Below are positions 5,840 to 13,660 of a DNA stretch of 22,757 bases, piece after piece (position 1 is the first letter of the stretch; each line of letters opens with the position of its first letter). The notes under the pieces were generated by a model. It was not told the origin of the DNA and made no database searches. It worked only from the letters and a program-made list of their open reading frames with translations. The position numbers and the translations under genes are program-made. The stretch comes from a virus: positions 1-22,757 of the IMG/VR virus record IMGVR_UViG_3300025151_000327, one strand, 5' to 3'.

Positions 5840-6168
5840 TGTCCTTAACAGATGCAGAAAAAGGTAGACTAAAACGAGCAGGGCTTAGTGGTTTAAACAA
5901 ACCAAAGCGCACACCGAAGCATCCAACAAAGAAGGCTGTGGTAGCTATACGTGATGGTGATAAAGTAAGGATTATTCGTTTTGGTGATCAAAAGATGGGA
6001 CATAACTATTCGCCTGAAGCGCGTAAATCTTTTAAAGCTAGGCACGGAAAAAATATTGCAAAAGGTAAAACATCTGCTGCTTACTGGGCTAACAAGATGT
6101 TTTGGTCGGGGCCGGGAGGTTCTAAAAAATCTCCTCCCAAATCTCAGAAACACAAAAAGGGTGTATAG
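5839..6168 (+). CDS. Lysine-rich marine-virus protein, possibly DUF6321-type (109 aa)
   Basis: Has a recognisable order: KRTPKHPTKKAVVAI, DGDKVRIIRFGDQKMG, ARKSFKARHGKNI and SAAYWANKMFW. These motifs (RFGDQ, ARRKSF-like, RHxKNI, YWANK) recur in short proteins I associate with marine phages and giant viruses; the DUF6321 label is from memory. There is no membrane helix. It ends in a lysine-rich tail (KSPPKSQKHKKGV). It starts one base into the lysozyme stop and is followed 13 nt later by another small gene. Function is unknown. A role in condensing or protecting DNA is speculative. Confidence 0.8.
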   Translation: MSLTDAEKGRLKRAGLSGLNKPKRTPKHPTKKAVVAIRDGDKVRIIRFGDQKMGHNYSPEARKSFKARHGKNIAKGKTSAAYWANKMFWSGPGGSKKSPPKSQKHKKGV

Positions 6169-6181
6169 CAAAGGAGAAATT

Positions 6182-6313
6182 ATGATTAAAACTATTTCAA
6201 AGTGGGTTATGCTTATTCCTATTAAAGTTGTAGAGTGGATTATGTGGCCTGTAGCACAGGCGCATATACAGCTAACAAAATTATCAAAGTGGATAAAAGA
6301 TAAATTATCATAG
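6182..6313 (+). CDS. Small amphipathic membrane-associated peptide (43 aa)
   Basis: A good ribosome site (AAGGAGAAATT) precedes ATG 6182. The 43-residue product has a hydrophobic helix at about residues 8-26 (WVMLIPIKVVEWIMWPV), flanked by basic residues (MIKTISK at the start and SKWIKDKLS at the end). This suggests a peripheral or single-pass membrane peptide. The longer frame beginning at 5981 would run inside the previous gene and lacks a matching ribosome site, so I rejected it. It could be a lysis accessory peptide. No homologue is recognised. Confidence 0.6.
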   Translation: MIKTISKWVMLIPIKVVEWIMWPVAQAHIQLTKLSKWIKDKLS

Positions 6314-6325
6314 AAAGAAATGTGA

Positions 6326-6691
6326 ATGTCTAGAAACCTTACAGCAAAGCAAAATAAATTCTTATCTGCTTTATTTGATGAAGCAGAAGGAGATGTAGTA
6401 AAAGCAAAACTGCTTGCTGGATATTCTGAAAATACCAGTACTACTGAAATTATTCGTGGTATGAAAGAAGAAGTGATTGAAGCCACACAGTTGTATATGG
6501 CGCGTAATGCTCCACGTGCAGCTATGGCTATGGTAAGTGGTGTAACTGATCCAACAGAGTTAGGCATACGTGATAAACTAAATGCTGCAAAAGAATTACT
6601 AGATCGTAGCGGTATTGTTAAAACCGAAAAGATGCAGGTAGAAAGTTCTGGTGGTATTATGTTGCTACCTGCAAAAGATACTAATGAGTAG
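6326..6691 (+). CDS. terS: Terminase small subunit
   Basis: 121 residues with the TerS-type order. The N-terminal helix-turn-helix is LTAKQNKFLSALFD...AGYSENT. It is followed by a helical oligomerisation core (EEVIEATQLYMARNAPRA) and a C-terminal LLDRSGIVKTEKMQVESSGG segment. The last part is a frequent ending in phBC6A51-like small terminases. It would bind phage DNA at the packaging site and hand it to the large terminase downstream. Its stop overlaps the next start by 8 bases. Confidence 0.8.
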   Translation: MSRNLTAKQNKFLSALFDEAEGDVVKAKLLAGYSENTSTTEIIRGMKEEVIEATQLYMARNAPRAAMAMVSGVTDPTELGIRDKLNAAKELLDRSGIVKTEKMQVESSGGIMLLPAKDTNE

Positions 6692-7091
6692 AACTGTTGG
6701 CGAGTGGAAATTACCACAGCCTACAGATATTAAGGAAGAAGATGAGTGGGTATCTATACCTCGTATAGCACGTACTGTTCCATTTGGTTATAAGTTGGAT
6801 GAGAATGATTCTGGTATTCTTCGACCAATACCACAACAGCTTGATTTTTTGGAGCAAGCTAGACAACATATTAAACAATATTCTTATAGAGAGGTAGCTA
6901 ATTGGTTATCTACTCGTACCGAAAGATACATCTCGCATGTAGGATTAAGGAAAAGACTTGCCCATGAGCAGCAGCGTAAGAGACAAATTACAAGCCTCCG
7001 CAAGTGGGCAGAATATGCGGAAACGGCAATCAAAAAGGCAAAAGAACTCGAAACCGAAAGACTTGGAGCAAAAGCCGCTACAGCAGAATGA
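6684..7091 (+). CDS. Helix-turn-helix protein between the terminase genes (135 aa)
   Basis: Start at ATG 6684, which overlaps the TerS stop by 8 bases. The upstream in-frame GTG-like starts (6651) lie deep in TerS. Visible motifs are SIPRIARTVPFGYKLDEND, then an acidic/aromatic spacer, then a helix-turn-helix at about residues 66-95 (YSYREVANWLSTRTER, ISHVGLRKRL). This resembles the DNA-contacting helix region of serine-recombinase-type proteins. The C-terminal ~40 residues are Lys/Glu/Ala-rich. They lie in the stretch that also encodes the terminase N-terminus. A role in packaging (accessory terminase protein) is inferred from position. No recombinase catalytic serine domain is seen. Confidence 0.7.
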   Translation: MSRTVGEWKLPQPTDIKEEDEWVSIPRIARTVPFGYKLDENDSGILRPIPQQLDFLEQARQHIKQYSYREVANWLSTRTERYISHVGLRKRLAHEQQRKRQITSLRKWAEYAETAIKKAKELETERLGAKAATAE

Positions 7092-8520
7092 AGTAGAAGA
7101 AGAAACAGTTGATGCTGTAGAAGATACACATGTAGTAATATTTAAACCAAACGAAGGGCCGCAAACAGAATTTTTAGCGGCAAGTGAACGTGAGGTTTTA
7201 TATGGGGGTGCAGCAGGAGGTGGCAAATCCTATGCCATGTTAGCTGATCCATTACGTTACTTTGGGCACCCCGACTTTAGTGGCTTGTTACTTAGGCATA
7301 CAACAGAAGAGTTGCGTGAGTTAATATACAAGTCACAGGAACTGTATCCGAAAATCTGGCCGGGAATTAAGTGGTCAGAAAGAAAGATGCAGTGGACTGC
7401 GCCTTCTGGTGCGCGACTATGGATGTCGTACCTTGACAGAGACGAGGACGTGTTGCGTTATCAGGGTCTAGCTTTTAGCTGGATAGGCTTTGACGAGTTA
7501 ACACAATGGCCTACGCCTTATGCATGGAATTATATGCGCTCTCGTCTACGGTCCACTGCCCCTGATTTGCCCATCTTTATGAGGGCTACTACCAATCCGG
7601 GTGGTAGGGGGCATGGTTGGGTCAAGAAAATGTTTATTGATCCTTCACCCGCGAATAACACGTTTAACGCTGTTGATATAGAAACAGGAGCCGATTTAGT
7701 TTTTCCAGAAGGGCATGATAAAGCAGGACAGCCCTTATTTAAACGAAGATTTATTCCTGCATCCTTAGTAGACAATCCTTATCTTGCGGCAGCAGGTGAT
7801 TACGAAGCAATGCTTTTGTCTTTGCCTGAACAACAAAGAAGGCAACTACTACACGGTGATTGGGATATTAAAGAAGGTGCGGCGTTTACGGAGTTCAATA
7901 GAGAACACCATGTCGTTGCTCCTTTTGAAGTCCCTCACAATTGGAGAAAGTTTAGGGCTTGTGATTATGGCTATGGTTCCCATACTGGTGTGCTTTGGTT
8001 TACGATTGCTCCAGATGAGCAATTAATAGTTTATAGAGAACTATATGTTTCCAAAGTTCTTGCGACAGACTTAGCTGACATGGTTCTAGATTTAGAACAG
8101 GATGATGGCAATATAAAATACGGTGTGCTAGATAGTAGTCTTTGGCACAAGCGTGGTGATACAGGCCCATCATTGGCAGAACAAATGATATTAAAAGGTT
8201 GTAGATGGCGACCTTCTGATAGAAGTAAAGGAAGTAGAGTTTCGGGTAAAAATGAATTGCACAGACGTTTACAAATAGACGAGCATACACAAGAAGCAAG
8301 ATTAGTATTCTTTGATAGCTGCGTAAATACAATAGCTCAAATACCTGCTATACCACTTGATAAAAATAATCCTGAAGATGTAGATACAAAAGCAGAAGAT
8401 CACTTGTATGATGCACTTAGGTATGGTATAATGTCTAGACCAAGATTTAATATTTTTGACTTTGATGTACCTCTTTCACAACGTCGATATGAACCTGCAG
8501 ATGCAACATTTGGATATTAA
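6964..8520 (+). CDS. terL: Terminase large subunit (packaging ATPase/nuclease)
   Basis: 518 residues from ATG 6964. Walker A lies at residues 81-89 (GGAAGGGKS), Walker B at D177-E178 (FSWIGFDEL), and a TTNPGG coupling motif near 209-214. The C-terminal RNase H-like nuclease has acidic residues D334 (ACDYGYG), D390 (VLDSS) and the D479/D483 pair (EDHLYDALRYG). Together these identify a TerL motor that drives DNA into the prohead and cuts it. The start is uncertain. A TTG at 6958 has better spacing (6 nt) from the AAGGA site at 6947-6951, while ATG 6964 has 12 nt. Both lie far inside the preceding gene. No in-frame ATG exists after that gene's stop at 7091. Confidence 0.94.
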   Translation: MSSSVRDKLQASASGQNMRKRQSKRQKNSKPKDLEQKPLQQNEVEEETVDAVEDTHVVIFKPNEGPQTEFLAASEREVLYGGAAGGGKSYAMLADPLRYFGHPDFSGLLLRHTTEELRELIYKSQELYPKIWPGIKWSERKMQWTAPSGARLWMSYLDRDEDVLRYQGLAFSWIGFDELTQWPTPYAWNYMRSRLRSTAPDLPIFMRATTNPGGRGHGWVKKMFIDPSPANNTFNAVDIETGADLVFPEGHDKAGQPLFKRRFIPASLVDNPYLAAAGDYEAMLLSLPEQQRRQLLHGDWDIKEGAAFTEFNREHHVVAPFEVPHNWRKFRACDYGYGSHTGVLWFTIAPDEQLIVYRELYVSKVLATDLADMVLDLEQDDGNIKYGVLDSSLWHKRGDTGPSLAEQMILKGCRWRPSDRSKGSRVSGKNELHRRLQIDEHTQEARLVFFDSCVNTIAQIPAIPLDKNNPEDVDTKAEDHLYDALRYGIMSRPRFNIFDFDVPLSQRRYEPADATFGY

Positions 8521-8598
8521 AATGTTTTTGTATTTGTATTATAACCACTTTCAAAAATATTTTATTAGGATAAAAAACAAACTTGTAAGGATAAATAA

Positions 8599-10737
8599 AT
8601 GGCTGATGAAGATACCTCATTGATTGAAGCAACCTCTACTGCGTTAGAGGATATTGAGGATGATAGTGTTGTAGAAGATGCTGGTATATCGCCTGTTGTG
8701 AACTATATTTATCACAAGTATCAGCTTGCAAAAGATTATCGAAAAACAGATGAGCAAAGATGGTTAAAAGCTTATACAAATTACAGAGGATTGTACGGAC
8801 AAGAAGTACAATTTACAGAAGCAGAAAAGTCTCGTGTATTTATTAAGGTAACAAAAACAAAAACATTGGCTGCATATGGGCAGGTTGTAGATGTTTTGTT
8901 TGCAGGACAAAAGTTTCCATTAAGTATTGAACCCACAAAAATGCCAGAAGGTGTAACGGAAAATGTATCTTTTGATCCAAATAAACCAGAGCAACTAAAA
9001 GAAACAGAAAATCCATATGGTAATAGAGACGATGACGGTTTACCAGCAGGTGCTACACTTACTAGTTTAGAATTAGGACCGCTTGAAGAAAAGTTGGAAG
9101 GATTACCTATTGAAGAAGGTATTGGAAAAACTCCAACTGCTGCAACATTTAGTCCCGCTATGGTTGCTGCAAAGAAAATGGAAAAGAAAATTATGGATCA
9201 GCTAGAGGAAAGTAATGCCTCTAAGCATCTTCGTAGTACAGCATTTGAAATGGCACTTTTTGGAACAGGTGTTCTTAAGGGGCCATTTGCTACAAATAAA
9301 GAATACCCTAACTGGGAAGAAGATGGTTCATACAATCCTACATACAAAGTTATGCCACAAATTAATCATGTCAGTATCTGGAATATGTATCCTGATCCAG
9401 ATGCAAATAATATGGACGAAGCACAATACATTGTTGAAAGACATAAACTAAGTCGCACACAACTTCGTGCTTTAAAGAAACGTCCTTTCTTTCGCAATAA
9501 GGTAATTGATGAATGTATTACTATGGGAGAATCTTACACAAAAGAATCGTGGGAAGATGATCTTGCAGATTATGAAATTCAACACAGTATTGAAAGGTTT
9601 GAAGTACTAGAGTATTGGGGTATTATTGATAACGACCTTATTAATTTAGAAGAGTTGGATATACCTAAAGAACTTGAAGACGTTGATCAACTACAGGCAA
9701 ACATATGGTTATGTAATAATAAAGTAATACGACTTGTTTTAAATCCGTTTAAGCCTGTACGTATTCCTTACATGGCGGTGCCTTATGAGCTTAATCCTTA
9801 TAGTTTTTTTGGTGTGGGTATTGCGGAAAATATGGACGATACACAAACACTGATGAATGGTTTTATGCGGATGGCTGTAGATAATGCCGTACTATCGGGT
9901 AATTTAATTGTTGAAGTAGATGAAACAAATCTGGTGCCGGGACAGGACTTAGCATTATATCCCGGCAAAGTGTTTAGGCGACAGGGTGGAGCACCCGGAC
10001 AAGCTATATTTGGAACAAAGTTTCCAAATGTAAGTAATGAAAATATGCAGTTGTTTGATAAGGCCCGTCAGCTTTCCGACGAAAGCACGGGCTTTCCTTC
10101 GTTTGCACATGGACAAACTGGTGTAAGCGGTACGGGACGTACTGCAAGTGGTATTAGTATGTTGATGAATGCAGCAGCAGGAGCAGTTAAAGGTGTTATT
10201 AAAAATGTAGATGATTATTTGTTACGTCCATTAGGACAGGGTTTCTTTCAGTTTAACATGCAGTTTGATTTTGATTCAGACATTAAGGGTGATCTTGAGG
10301 TAAAAGCTCGTGGCGTTGAAAGTCTCATGGCTAACGAAGTTCGTAGTCAACGGCTAATGCAATTTTTGGGTATTGCAAGCAATCCTGCTCTTGCGCCATT
10401 TGCTAAGTTTCATTACGTGATTGCGGAGATTGCTAAGTCATTAGGTCTTGATCCAGAAAAAGTTACAAACAGTATGGAAGAGGCAGCAATACAGGCAGAG
10501 CTTCTGAAGCAGTTTCAGGCTACACAGCCGCAACCTCAACAGCCACAACAAGTACCAGCAGGTATGAATCCACAAGATACAGCAGGAACAGGTGGCGGTA
10601 CGATAGGAACAGGACAAGCACCTGCTCCACAAGAACAAGGATTTACTGGAAATGAACAACCACAAGGACCACAAGGAACTCCTAACGAAGCTCAAGCCTC
10701 TGCTCAACAACCACCGTCAATGGCAACACTTCAATAA
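8599..10737 (+). CDS. Portal protein (head-to-tail connector)
   Basis: 712 residues, close to the large P22-class portal (about 725) and longer than the T7 type. An AAGGATAAATAA ribosome region precedes the ATG, after a 78 nt AT-rich gap. Visible core features are SPVVNYIYHKYQLAKDYRK near the start, ALFGTGVLKGPF, VSIWNMYPDPDA, GVGIAENMDDTQTLMNG and the SGISMLMNAAAGAVKG region, in the order usual for podovirus portals. The C-terminal ~70 residues are Pro/Gln/Gly-rich and probably disordered. The portal forms the dodecameric gate for DNA entry and contacts TerL and the gp4-like adaptor. The last 86 nt overlap the next gene. Confidence 0.9.
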   Translation: MADEDTSLIEATSTALEDIEDDSVVEDAGISPVVNYIYHKYQLAKDYRKTDEQRWLKAYTNYRGLYGQEVQFTEAEKSRVFIKVTKTKTLAAYGQVVDVLFAGQKFPLSIEPTKMPEGVTENVSFDPNKPEQLKETENPYGNRDDDGLPAGATLTSLELGPLEEKLEGLPIEEGIGKTPTAATFSPAMVAAKKMEKKIMDQLEESNASKHLRSTAFEMALFGTGVLKGPFATNKEYPNWEEDGSYNPTYKVMPQINHVSIWNMYPDPDANNMDEAQYIVERHKLSRTQLRALKKRPFFRNKVIDECITMGESYTKESWEDDLADYEIQHSIERFEVLEYWGIIDNDLINLEELDIPKELEDVDQLQANIWLCNNKVIRLVLNPFKPVRIPYMAVPYELNPYSFFGVGIAENMDDTQTLMNGFMRMAVDNAVLSGNLIVEVDETNLVPGQDLALYPGKVFRRQGGAPGQAIFGTKFPNVSNENMQLFDKARQLSDESTGFPSFAHGQTGVSGTGRTASGISMLMNAAAGAVKGVIKNVDDYLLRPLGQGFFQFNMQFDFDSDIKGDLEVKARGVESLMANEVRSQRLMQFLGIASNPALAPFAKFHYVIAEIAKSLGLDPEKVTNSMEEAAIQAELLKQFQATQPQPQQPQQVPAGMNPQDTAGTGGGTIGTGQAPAPQEQGFTGNEQPQGPQGTPNEAQASAQQPPSMATLQ

Positions 10738-10879
10738 TTATATAGATTTTACAATTGAACAGCATCATCGAATACTAGAACAATCCGATGATGTAGTTTT
10801 ACTTCATAAAGCTCAAGGAGCTATTGAAATTCTAAGAAAAATAAAAACATTAGATAATTTTATTCAAGGGGATAAGTAA
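10652..10879 (+). CDS. Small helical protein overlapping the portal gene (75 aa)
   Basis: Begins at ATG 10652, with AAGGA 10 nt upstream at 10637-10641. It shares 86 nt with the portal C-terminus in another frame. No ATG, GTG or TTG start occurs after the portal stop in this frame, which forces the overlap unless a rare start is used. The product has LLTKLKPLLNNHRQWQHF, then a helical segment (FTIEQHHRILEQSDDVV) and KAQGAIEILRKIKTL. It ends one base into the next ATG. Helix- and Trp-rich short ORFs in this place after a portal occur in other marine podophages, to my recollection. Function unknown. Confidence 0.65.
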   Translation: MNNHKDHKELLTKLKPLLNNHRQWQHFNNYIDFTIEQHHRILEQSDDVVLLHKAQGAIEILRKIKTLDNFIQGDK

Positions 10880-12486
10880 TGTACGAACAACAGATGGATA
10901 TGTTTCAAGAGGGTGGTGTTACTCTCAAGGACGAAGGCGGCGAGATTGAAGAAGTATCTGGCAACGAAGTTCCTTTAGGTGGTGTAAAAGAAGGAGTGGC
11001 AGATGATCAACCTGCTCAGTTAAGTTCGGGAGAAATGGTTCTTTCAGAGGATGTTGTTCGTTATCATGGTGTTGAAAAAATTATGGCACTACGAGATGAA
11101 GCTAAAATAGGCTATCACAAGATGGAAGCAATGGGACAGTTAGGTAACTCAGATGAGGCTACTATTCCAACTGAAGCTATATTTAATCCGGGCGGTATGC
11201 CATTTTCTGTGGTTGATCTTGAATATATTGAAATGGATGAGAATGACGATGAAGCTGAAGTTATGGCTATGGCAGATAAAGAAGACGAGCCAATTGAAGC
11301 GCAAACGGGTACACTTGTGCCTGTGCAACAACCTGCTGCTTCATTTAGTCGTATTAATCCAACAACAGGTTTGCCAGAAATTACTACTGCTCCTGCAGCT
11401 TCTGTACCACAAGTGTTACAGCCGGGAACACCTGCACCTATTACAACGGGTTCAGCATTAACACCAACTACATTGTCAACACTTACACCTACAAGCACAT
11501 CTATTAGTGCACCCGATAGACCTGTAACACAACAACCTGTTCCACTTGCACAGTTACCTAAAGCAACACAATTTTTAGGTGGTGTATCAAGCACTAACTT
11601 TTTTATTAATGAAATAGGGCAGGTTATACAAATTCCTGTAATTAATGGTAAACAACTTTTTGAGGAGCCAGAAGGTTTTCAGCCACACGATCCAACAAAT
11701 CCACAACCATTTGATCCAGATTTAGAAGAAGATACAGGTACTGATACAGAACAACCACAGCAACGTAGACGTACAATTACGGAGCGTGAGGAAGGTGGTC
11801 AGCCGGATGCTGGTCCGGGCGGCGCTGATACACCGACAGGTGCTGGAGTGCCGGGAGTAGACGTTGGCCCTTCAGCAGAAGGTTTAGGTTTAGGCAGTTT
11901 AGGTGCTGTCAATGCTGCTGTAGACGCAATTAATGAATTAGAAAATCCCGACATAGAGCAGATAAATAGTGTTTTAGACGTAAATCGAGTTTCCATCGCG
12001 GACATTGAAAACTATGGTAAAACCATACCTGCTGCAGGTATAATAGGTGCATTGGTTAGTGCAGCAGCAAATGCCGTTACTTCAAAAGATCGTCAAGCGG
12101 CATCTTTGGCAATAACCGAAGCGGTAGCTACAGCACGAGAAGAAGGAACACGAGACAGAAGCAAAAGTCGTCAGGGTATTAGAGGATTCAGCCCTGCTCC
12201 CGGTGTTCCCGGTGGGCCAGCAGGAGGTACTACTAGTACAGCATCCGCCGCCGCCGCTATGGGTGATCCTACTACTGCTGCTGGTGCATTTGGTGGTATG
12301 GAAGGTGGTGGCCGTCAATCTGGCGCTAGTACGGGTGGTGGTCTTGGCGGCACTGGTATGGATGCTCCGGGGGCTGCGGAGAATCCGGGTATGGAAGGAC
12401 AACTTAATACTGGCGGCTTTGTGCCTAAGATAAAATTTAAGAGTAAACCTAAAAATCGGCGCAAGGGGTTAGCGCAGCGTAAATAA
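10879..12486 (+). CDS. Long virion-associated protein with conserved N-terminal domain (535 aa)
   Basis: The N-terminal ~100 residues contain a pattern I associate with marine-phage structural proteins: GNEVPLGGVKEGVADDQPA, QLSSGEMVLSEDVVRYHG and MALRDEAKIGYHKMEAM, then GNSDEAT. After an acidic stretch (DENDDEAEV) comes a long Pro/Thr/Gln-rich linker (about residues 140-300). A helical segment (SIADIENYGKTIPAAG, then LVSAAANAVTS) follows. The end is a Gly/Ala-rich tail, about 440-520, terminating in a basic stretch (KSKPKNRRKGLAQRK). Position between portal and scaffold suggests an internal or neck virion protein; the exact role is unknown. The low-complexity regions look natively disordered. 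Confidence 0.75.
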   Translation: MYEQQMDMFQEGGVTLKDEGGEIEEVSGNEVPLGGVKEGVADDQPAQLSSGEMVLSEDVVRYHGVEKIMALRDEAKIGYHKMEAMGQLGNSDEATIPTEAIFNPGGMPFSVVDLEYIEMDENDDEAEVMAMADKEDEPIEAQTGTLVPVQQPAASFSRINPTTGLPEITTAPAASVPQVLQPGTPAPITTGSALTPTTLSTLTPTSTSISAPDRPVTQQPVPLAQLPKATQFLGGVSSTNFFINEIGQVIQIPVINGKQLFEEPEGFQPHDPTNPQPFDPDLEEDTGTDTEQPQQRRRTITEREEGGQPDAGPGGADTPTGAGVPGVDVGPSAEGLGLGSLGAVNAAVDAINELENPDIEQINSVLDVNRVSIADIENYGKTIPAAGIIGALVSAAANAVTSKDRQAASLAITEAVATAREEGTRDRSKSRQGIRGFSPAPGVPGGPAGGTTSTASAAAAMGDPTTAAGAFGGMEGGGRQSGASTGGGLGGTGMDAPGAAENPGMEGQLNTGGFVPKIKFKSKPKNRRKGLAQRK

Positions 12487-12488
12487 CC

Positions 12489-12524
12489 CCAGTACTGGCT
12501 ACTCATCCCCCGTGTATCGCACGG
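12489..12524 (+). promoter_or_regulatory. GC-rich hairpin element before the scaffold gene
   Basis: In a 67 nt gap after the 535-residue protein, a 10-base palindrome CCAGTACTGG occupies 12489-12498. A 5-bp hairpin with arms CCGTG (12510-12514) and CACGG (12520-12524) and loop TATCG follows. The segment is clearly richer in G and C than flanking genes, and it has no run of T, so it is not an ordinary terminator. It may be an mRNA-structure or processing element near the AAGGAG site of the scaffold start. Function is not shown. Confidence 0.35.
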
Positions 12525-12553
12525 CTACGGTGGCCCCAGAAGGAGTATATATT

Positions 12554-13429
12554 ATGCCTGAACTAGTAGAAGTAGAACAACCTACAAGAAAAACTTTTGT
12601 TTCTCGACCAAACTCAAATGCAGACAAGATTGAAAAGGAAGAAGAGGAGCTAGAGAAATTACTTAAGGAACAGGAAAGTGCTGAAGAAGATAGTGGACAC
12701 GTAATTGAAGACGACGATTCTCCAGCAACACCAGAAGAAAAAACATTTAAGAAACGCTATGGTGATTTACGTAGGCATTCACAGAAGCAACGTGAGGAAT
12801 ACGAAAACAAACTAGCTGCTCTTAAAACACAGCTTGCAGCGGCTACTAATCAACAGATACAGTTACCTAAGTCAGAAGATGAACTGTCAGAGTGGGCTGA
12901 AAAATATCCAGATGTTGCAGCTATTGTTGAAACTATTGCGTTAAAAAAGGCAAAAGAGCAATCTCACGATTTAGAAGAAAAGGTGCAAAAAATAAATGAA
13001 TTGCAGGAAAGTGCAAACAGAGACAAAGCAGAAGCGCAGCTTATGCAACTACATCCAGACTTTGAAGAAATTCGTGGGTCAGACGATTTTCATCAATGGG
13101 CTGAAGAGCAGCCTACGTGGGTACAGAACTCTCTGTATGAAAATGACACCGACGCTTACTCTGCTGCCCGTGCTATTGACCTGTACAAAGCAGATCGAAA
13201 TTTAACGGGTAAGGCTAAAAGTAAGCCTTTAGACAATTCGGAAGCGGCTAAATCTGTAAACACACGTGCTTCCCGTAGTAAGCCGCAAGCAGAAAATACA
13301 TCAGGGCAGATTAGAGAATCTGATGTAGAGCAAATGTCTTCTCAGGAATATGAGAATAATGAGAAGGAAATTATGGAAGCAATAAAAACTGGTAAATTTA
13401 TTTACGATGTATCGGGTTCAGCGCGTTAA
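12554..13429 (+). CDS. Capsid scaffolding protein
   Basis: 291 residues from ATG 12554, chosen because an AGAAGGAG site lies 8 nt upstream; the GTG at 12512 lacks one. The sequence is highly charged and predicted mostly coiled coil (DKIEKEEEELEKLLKEQE, KFKKRYGDLRRH-like). It then has an alpha-helical core with EWAEKYPDVAAIVETIAL, LHPDFEEIRGSDDFHQWAEE and QPTWVQNSLYENDTDAYSAA. The last two stretches match scaffolding proteins in podophages of this sort. There is no fold for catalysis. It lies directly upstream of the coat protein gene, the usual order, and would direct prohead assembly before leaving the shell. Confidence 0.85.
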   Translation: MPELVEVEQPTRKTFVSRPNSNADKIEKEEEELEKLLKEQESAEEDSGHVIEDDDSPATPEEKTFKKRYGDLRRHSQKQREEYENKLAALKTQLAAATNQQIQLPKSEDELSEWAEKYPDVAAIVETIALKKAKEQSHDLEEKVQKINELQESANRDKAEAQLMQLHPDFEEIRGSDDFHQWAEEQPTWVQNSLYENDTDAYSAARAIDLYKADRNLTGKAKSKPLDNSEAAKSVNTRASRSKPQAENTSGQIRESDVEQMSSQEYENNEKEIMEAIKTGKFIYDVSGSAR

Positions 13430-13433
13430 TAGC

Positions 13434-13461
13434 TTGACTTTTGTGGATAAATTTATATAAC
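13434..13461 (+). promoter_or_regulatory. sigma70-type promoter for the major capsid gene
   Basis: TTGACT (13434-13439) and TATAAC (13456-13461) are separated by 16 bases; each hexamer matches the consensus at five of six positions. It lies directly after the scaffold stop. The predicted transcript starts near 13468 and has a leader of about 190 nt before the coat ATG at 13661. An additional TATATAA sits immediately downstream. Match quality and position before a highly expressed gene make it a good candidate. Confidence 0.6.
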
Positions 13462-13467
13462 TATATA

Positions 13468-13660
13468 AACGACATGACCCCCATGTTTGGGCAACTCATA
13501 CACTACTAAGCAACTACAGTATTCTTACTGATTTACCTAATTAAGTACAGGCCCGTAACATATATTTATTTGCAAGACTTATATGTTATGCACCCTAGAA
13601 AGATTAGCCGCAATGAGAAGACAGTAAGTTAGCGTCTGTTTTACGTGAAAGGATAATACA
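13468..13660 (+). other. Long untranslated leader of the capsid gene (no gene seen)
   Basis: This stretch has no supported CDS. It holds a 9-bp inverted repeat (13556-13564 and 13580-13588) and a weaker short repeat, ACATG/CATGT, near 13473-13487. It ends with an AAAGGA ribosome site about 9 nt before the coat ATG. A very short ORF (13474-13509, 11 codons) starts near the predicted mRNA start but has no supporting evidence. The leader may stabilise mRNA or control coat translation. Confidence 0.5.
13556..13588. repeat. 9-bp inverted repeat in capsid leader
   Basis: TAACATATA (13556-13564) pairs perfectly with TATATGTTA (13580-13588) around a 15 nt loop. It is AT-only apart from one C/G pair, so a stable hairpin in RNA is weak; it could instead be an operator-like site. 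Confidence 0.5.

Noticed and set aside
5893-6717. 274-codon open frame on the minus strand
   Set aside because: Runs against three coherent plus-strand genes with ribosome sites and known motifs; its product is low-complexity and Ser/Phe-rich.
8521-8598. Promoter between terminase and portal
   Set aside because: The gap is extremely AT-rich and gives several poor -10-like matches but no matched -35 at proper spacing.
8522-8623. 33-codon ORF in the gap between terminase and portal
   Set aside because: Phe/Tyr/Lys-rich composition simply reflects an AT-rich gap; no ribosome site, and it runs into the portal start.
11115-11594. Minus-strand open frame of 159 codons
   Set aside because: Shadow of the Pro/Thr-rich linker of the plus-strand virion protein.
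12512-12553. Longer GTG start for the scaffold protein
   Set aside because: Lies in the GC-rich hairpin element and has no ribosome site; AAGGAG precedes ATG 12554.
13474-13509. 11-residue leader-peptide ORF in the capsid leader
   Set aside because: No ribosome site and no regulatory codon run; nothing supports translation.
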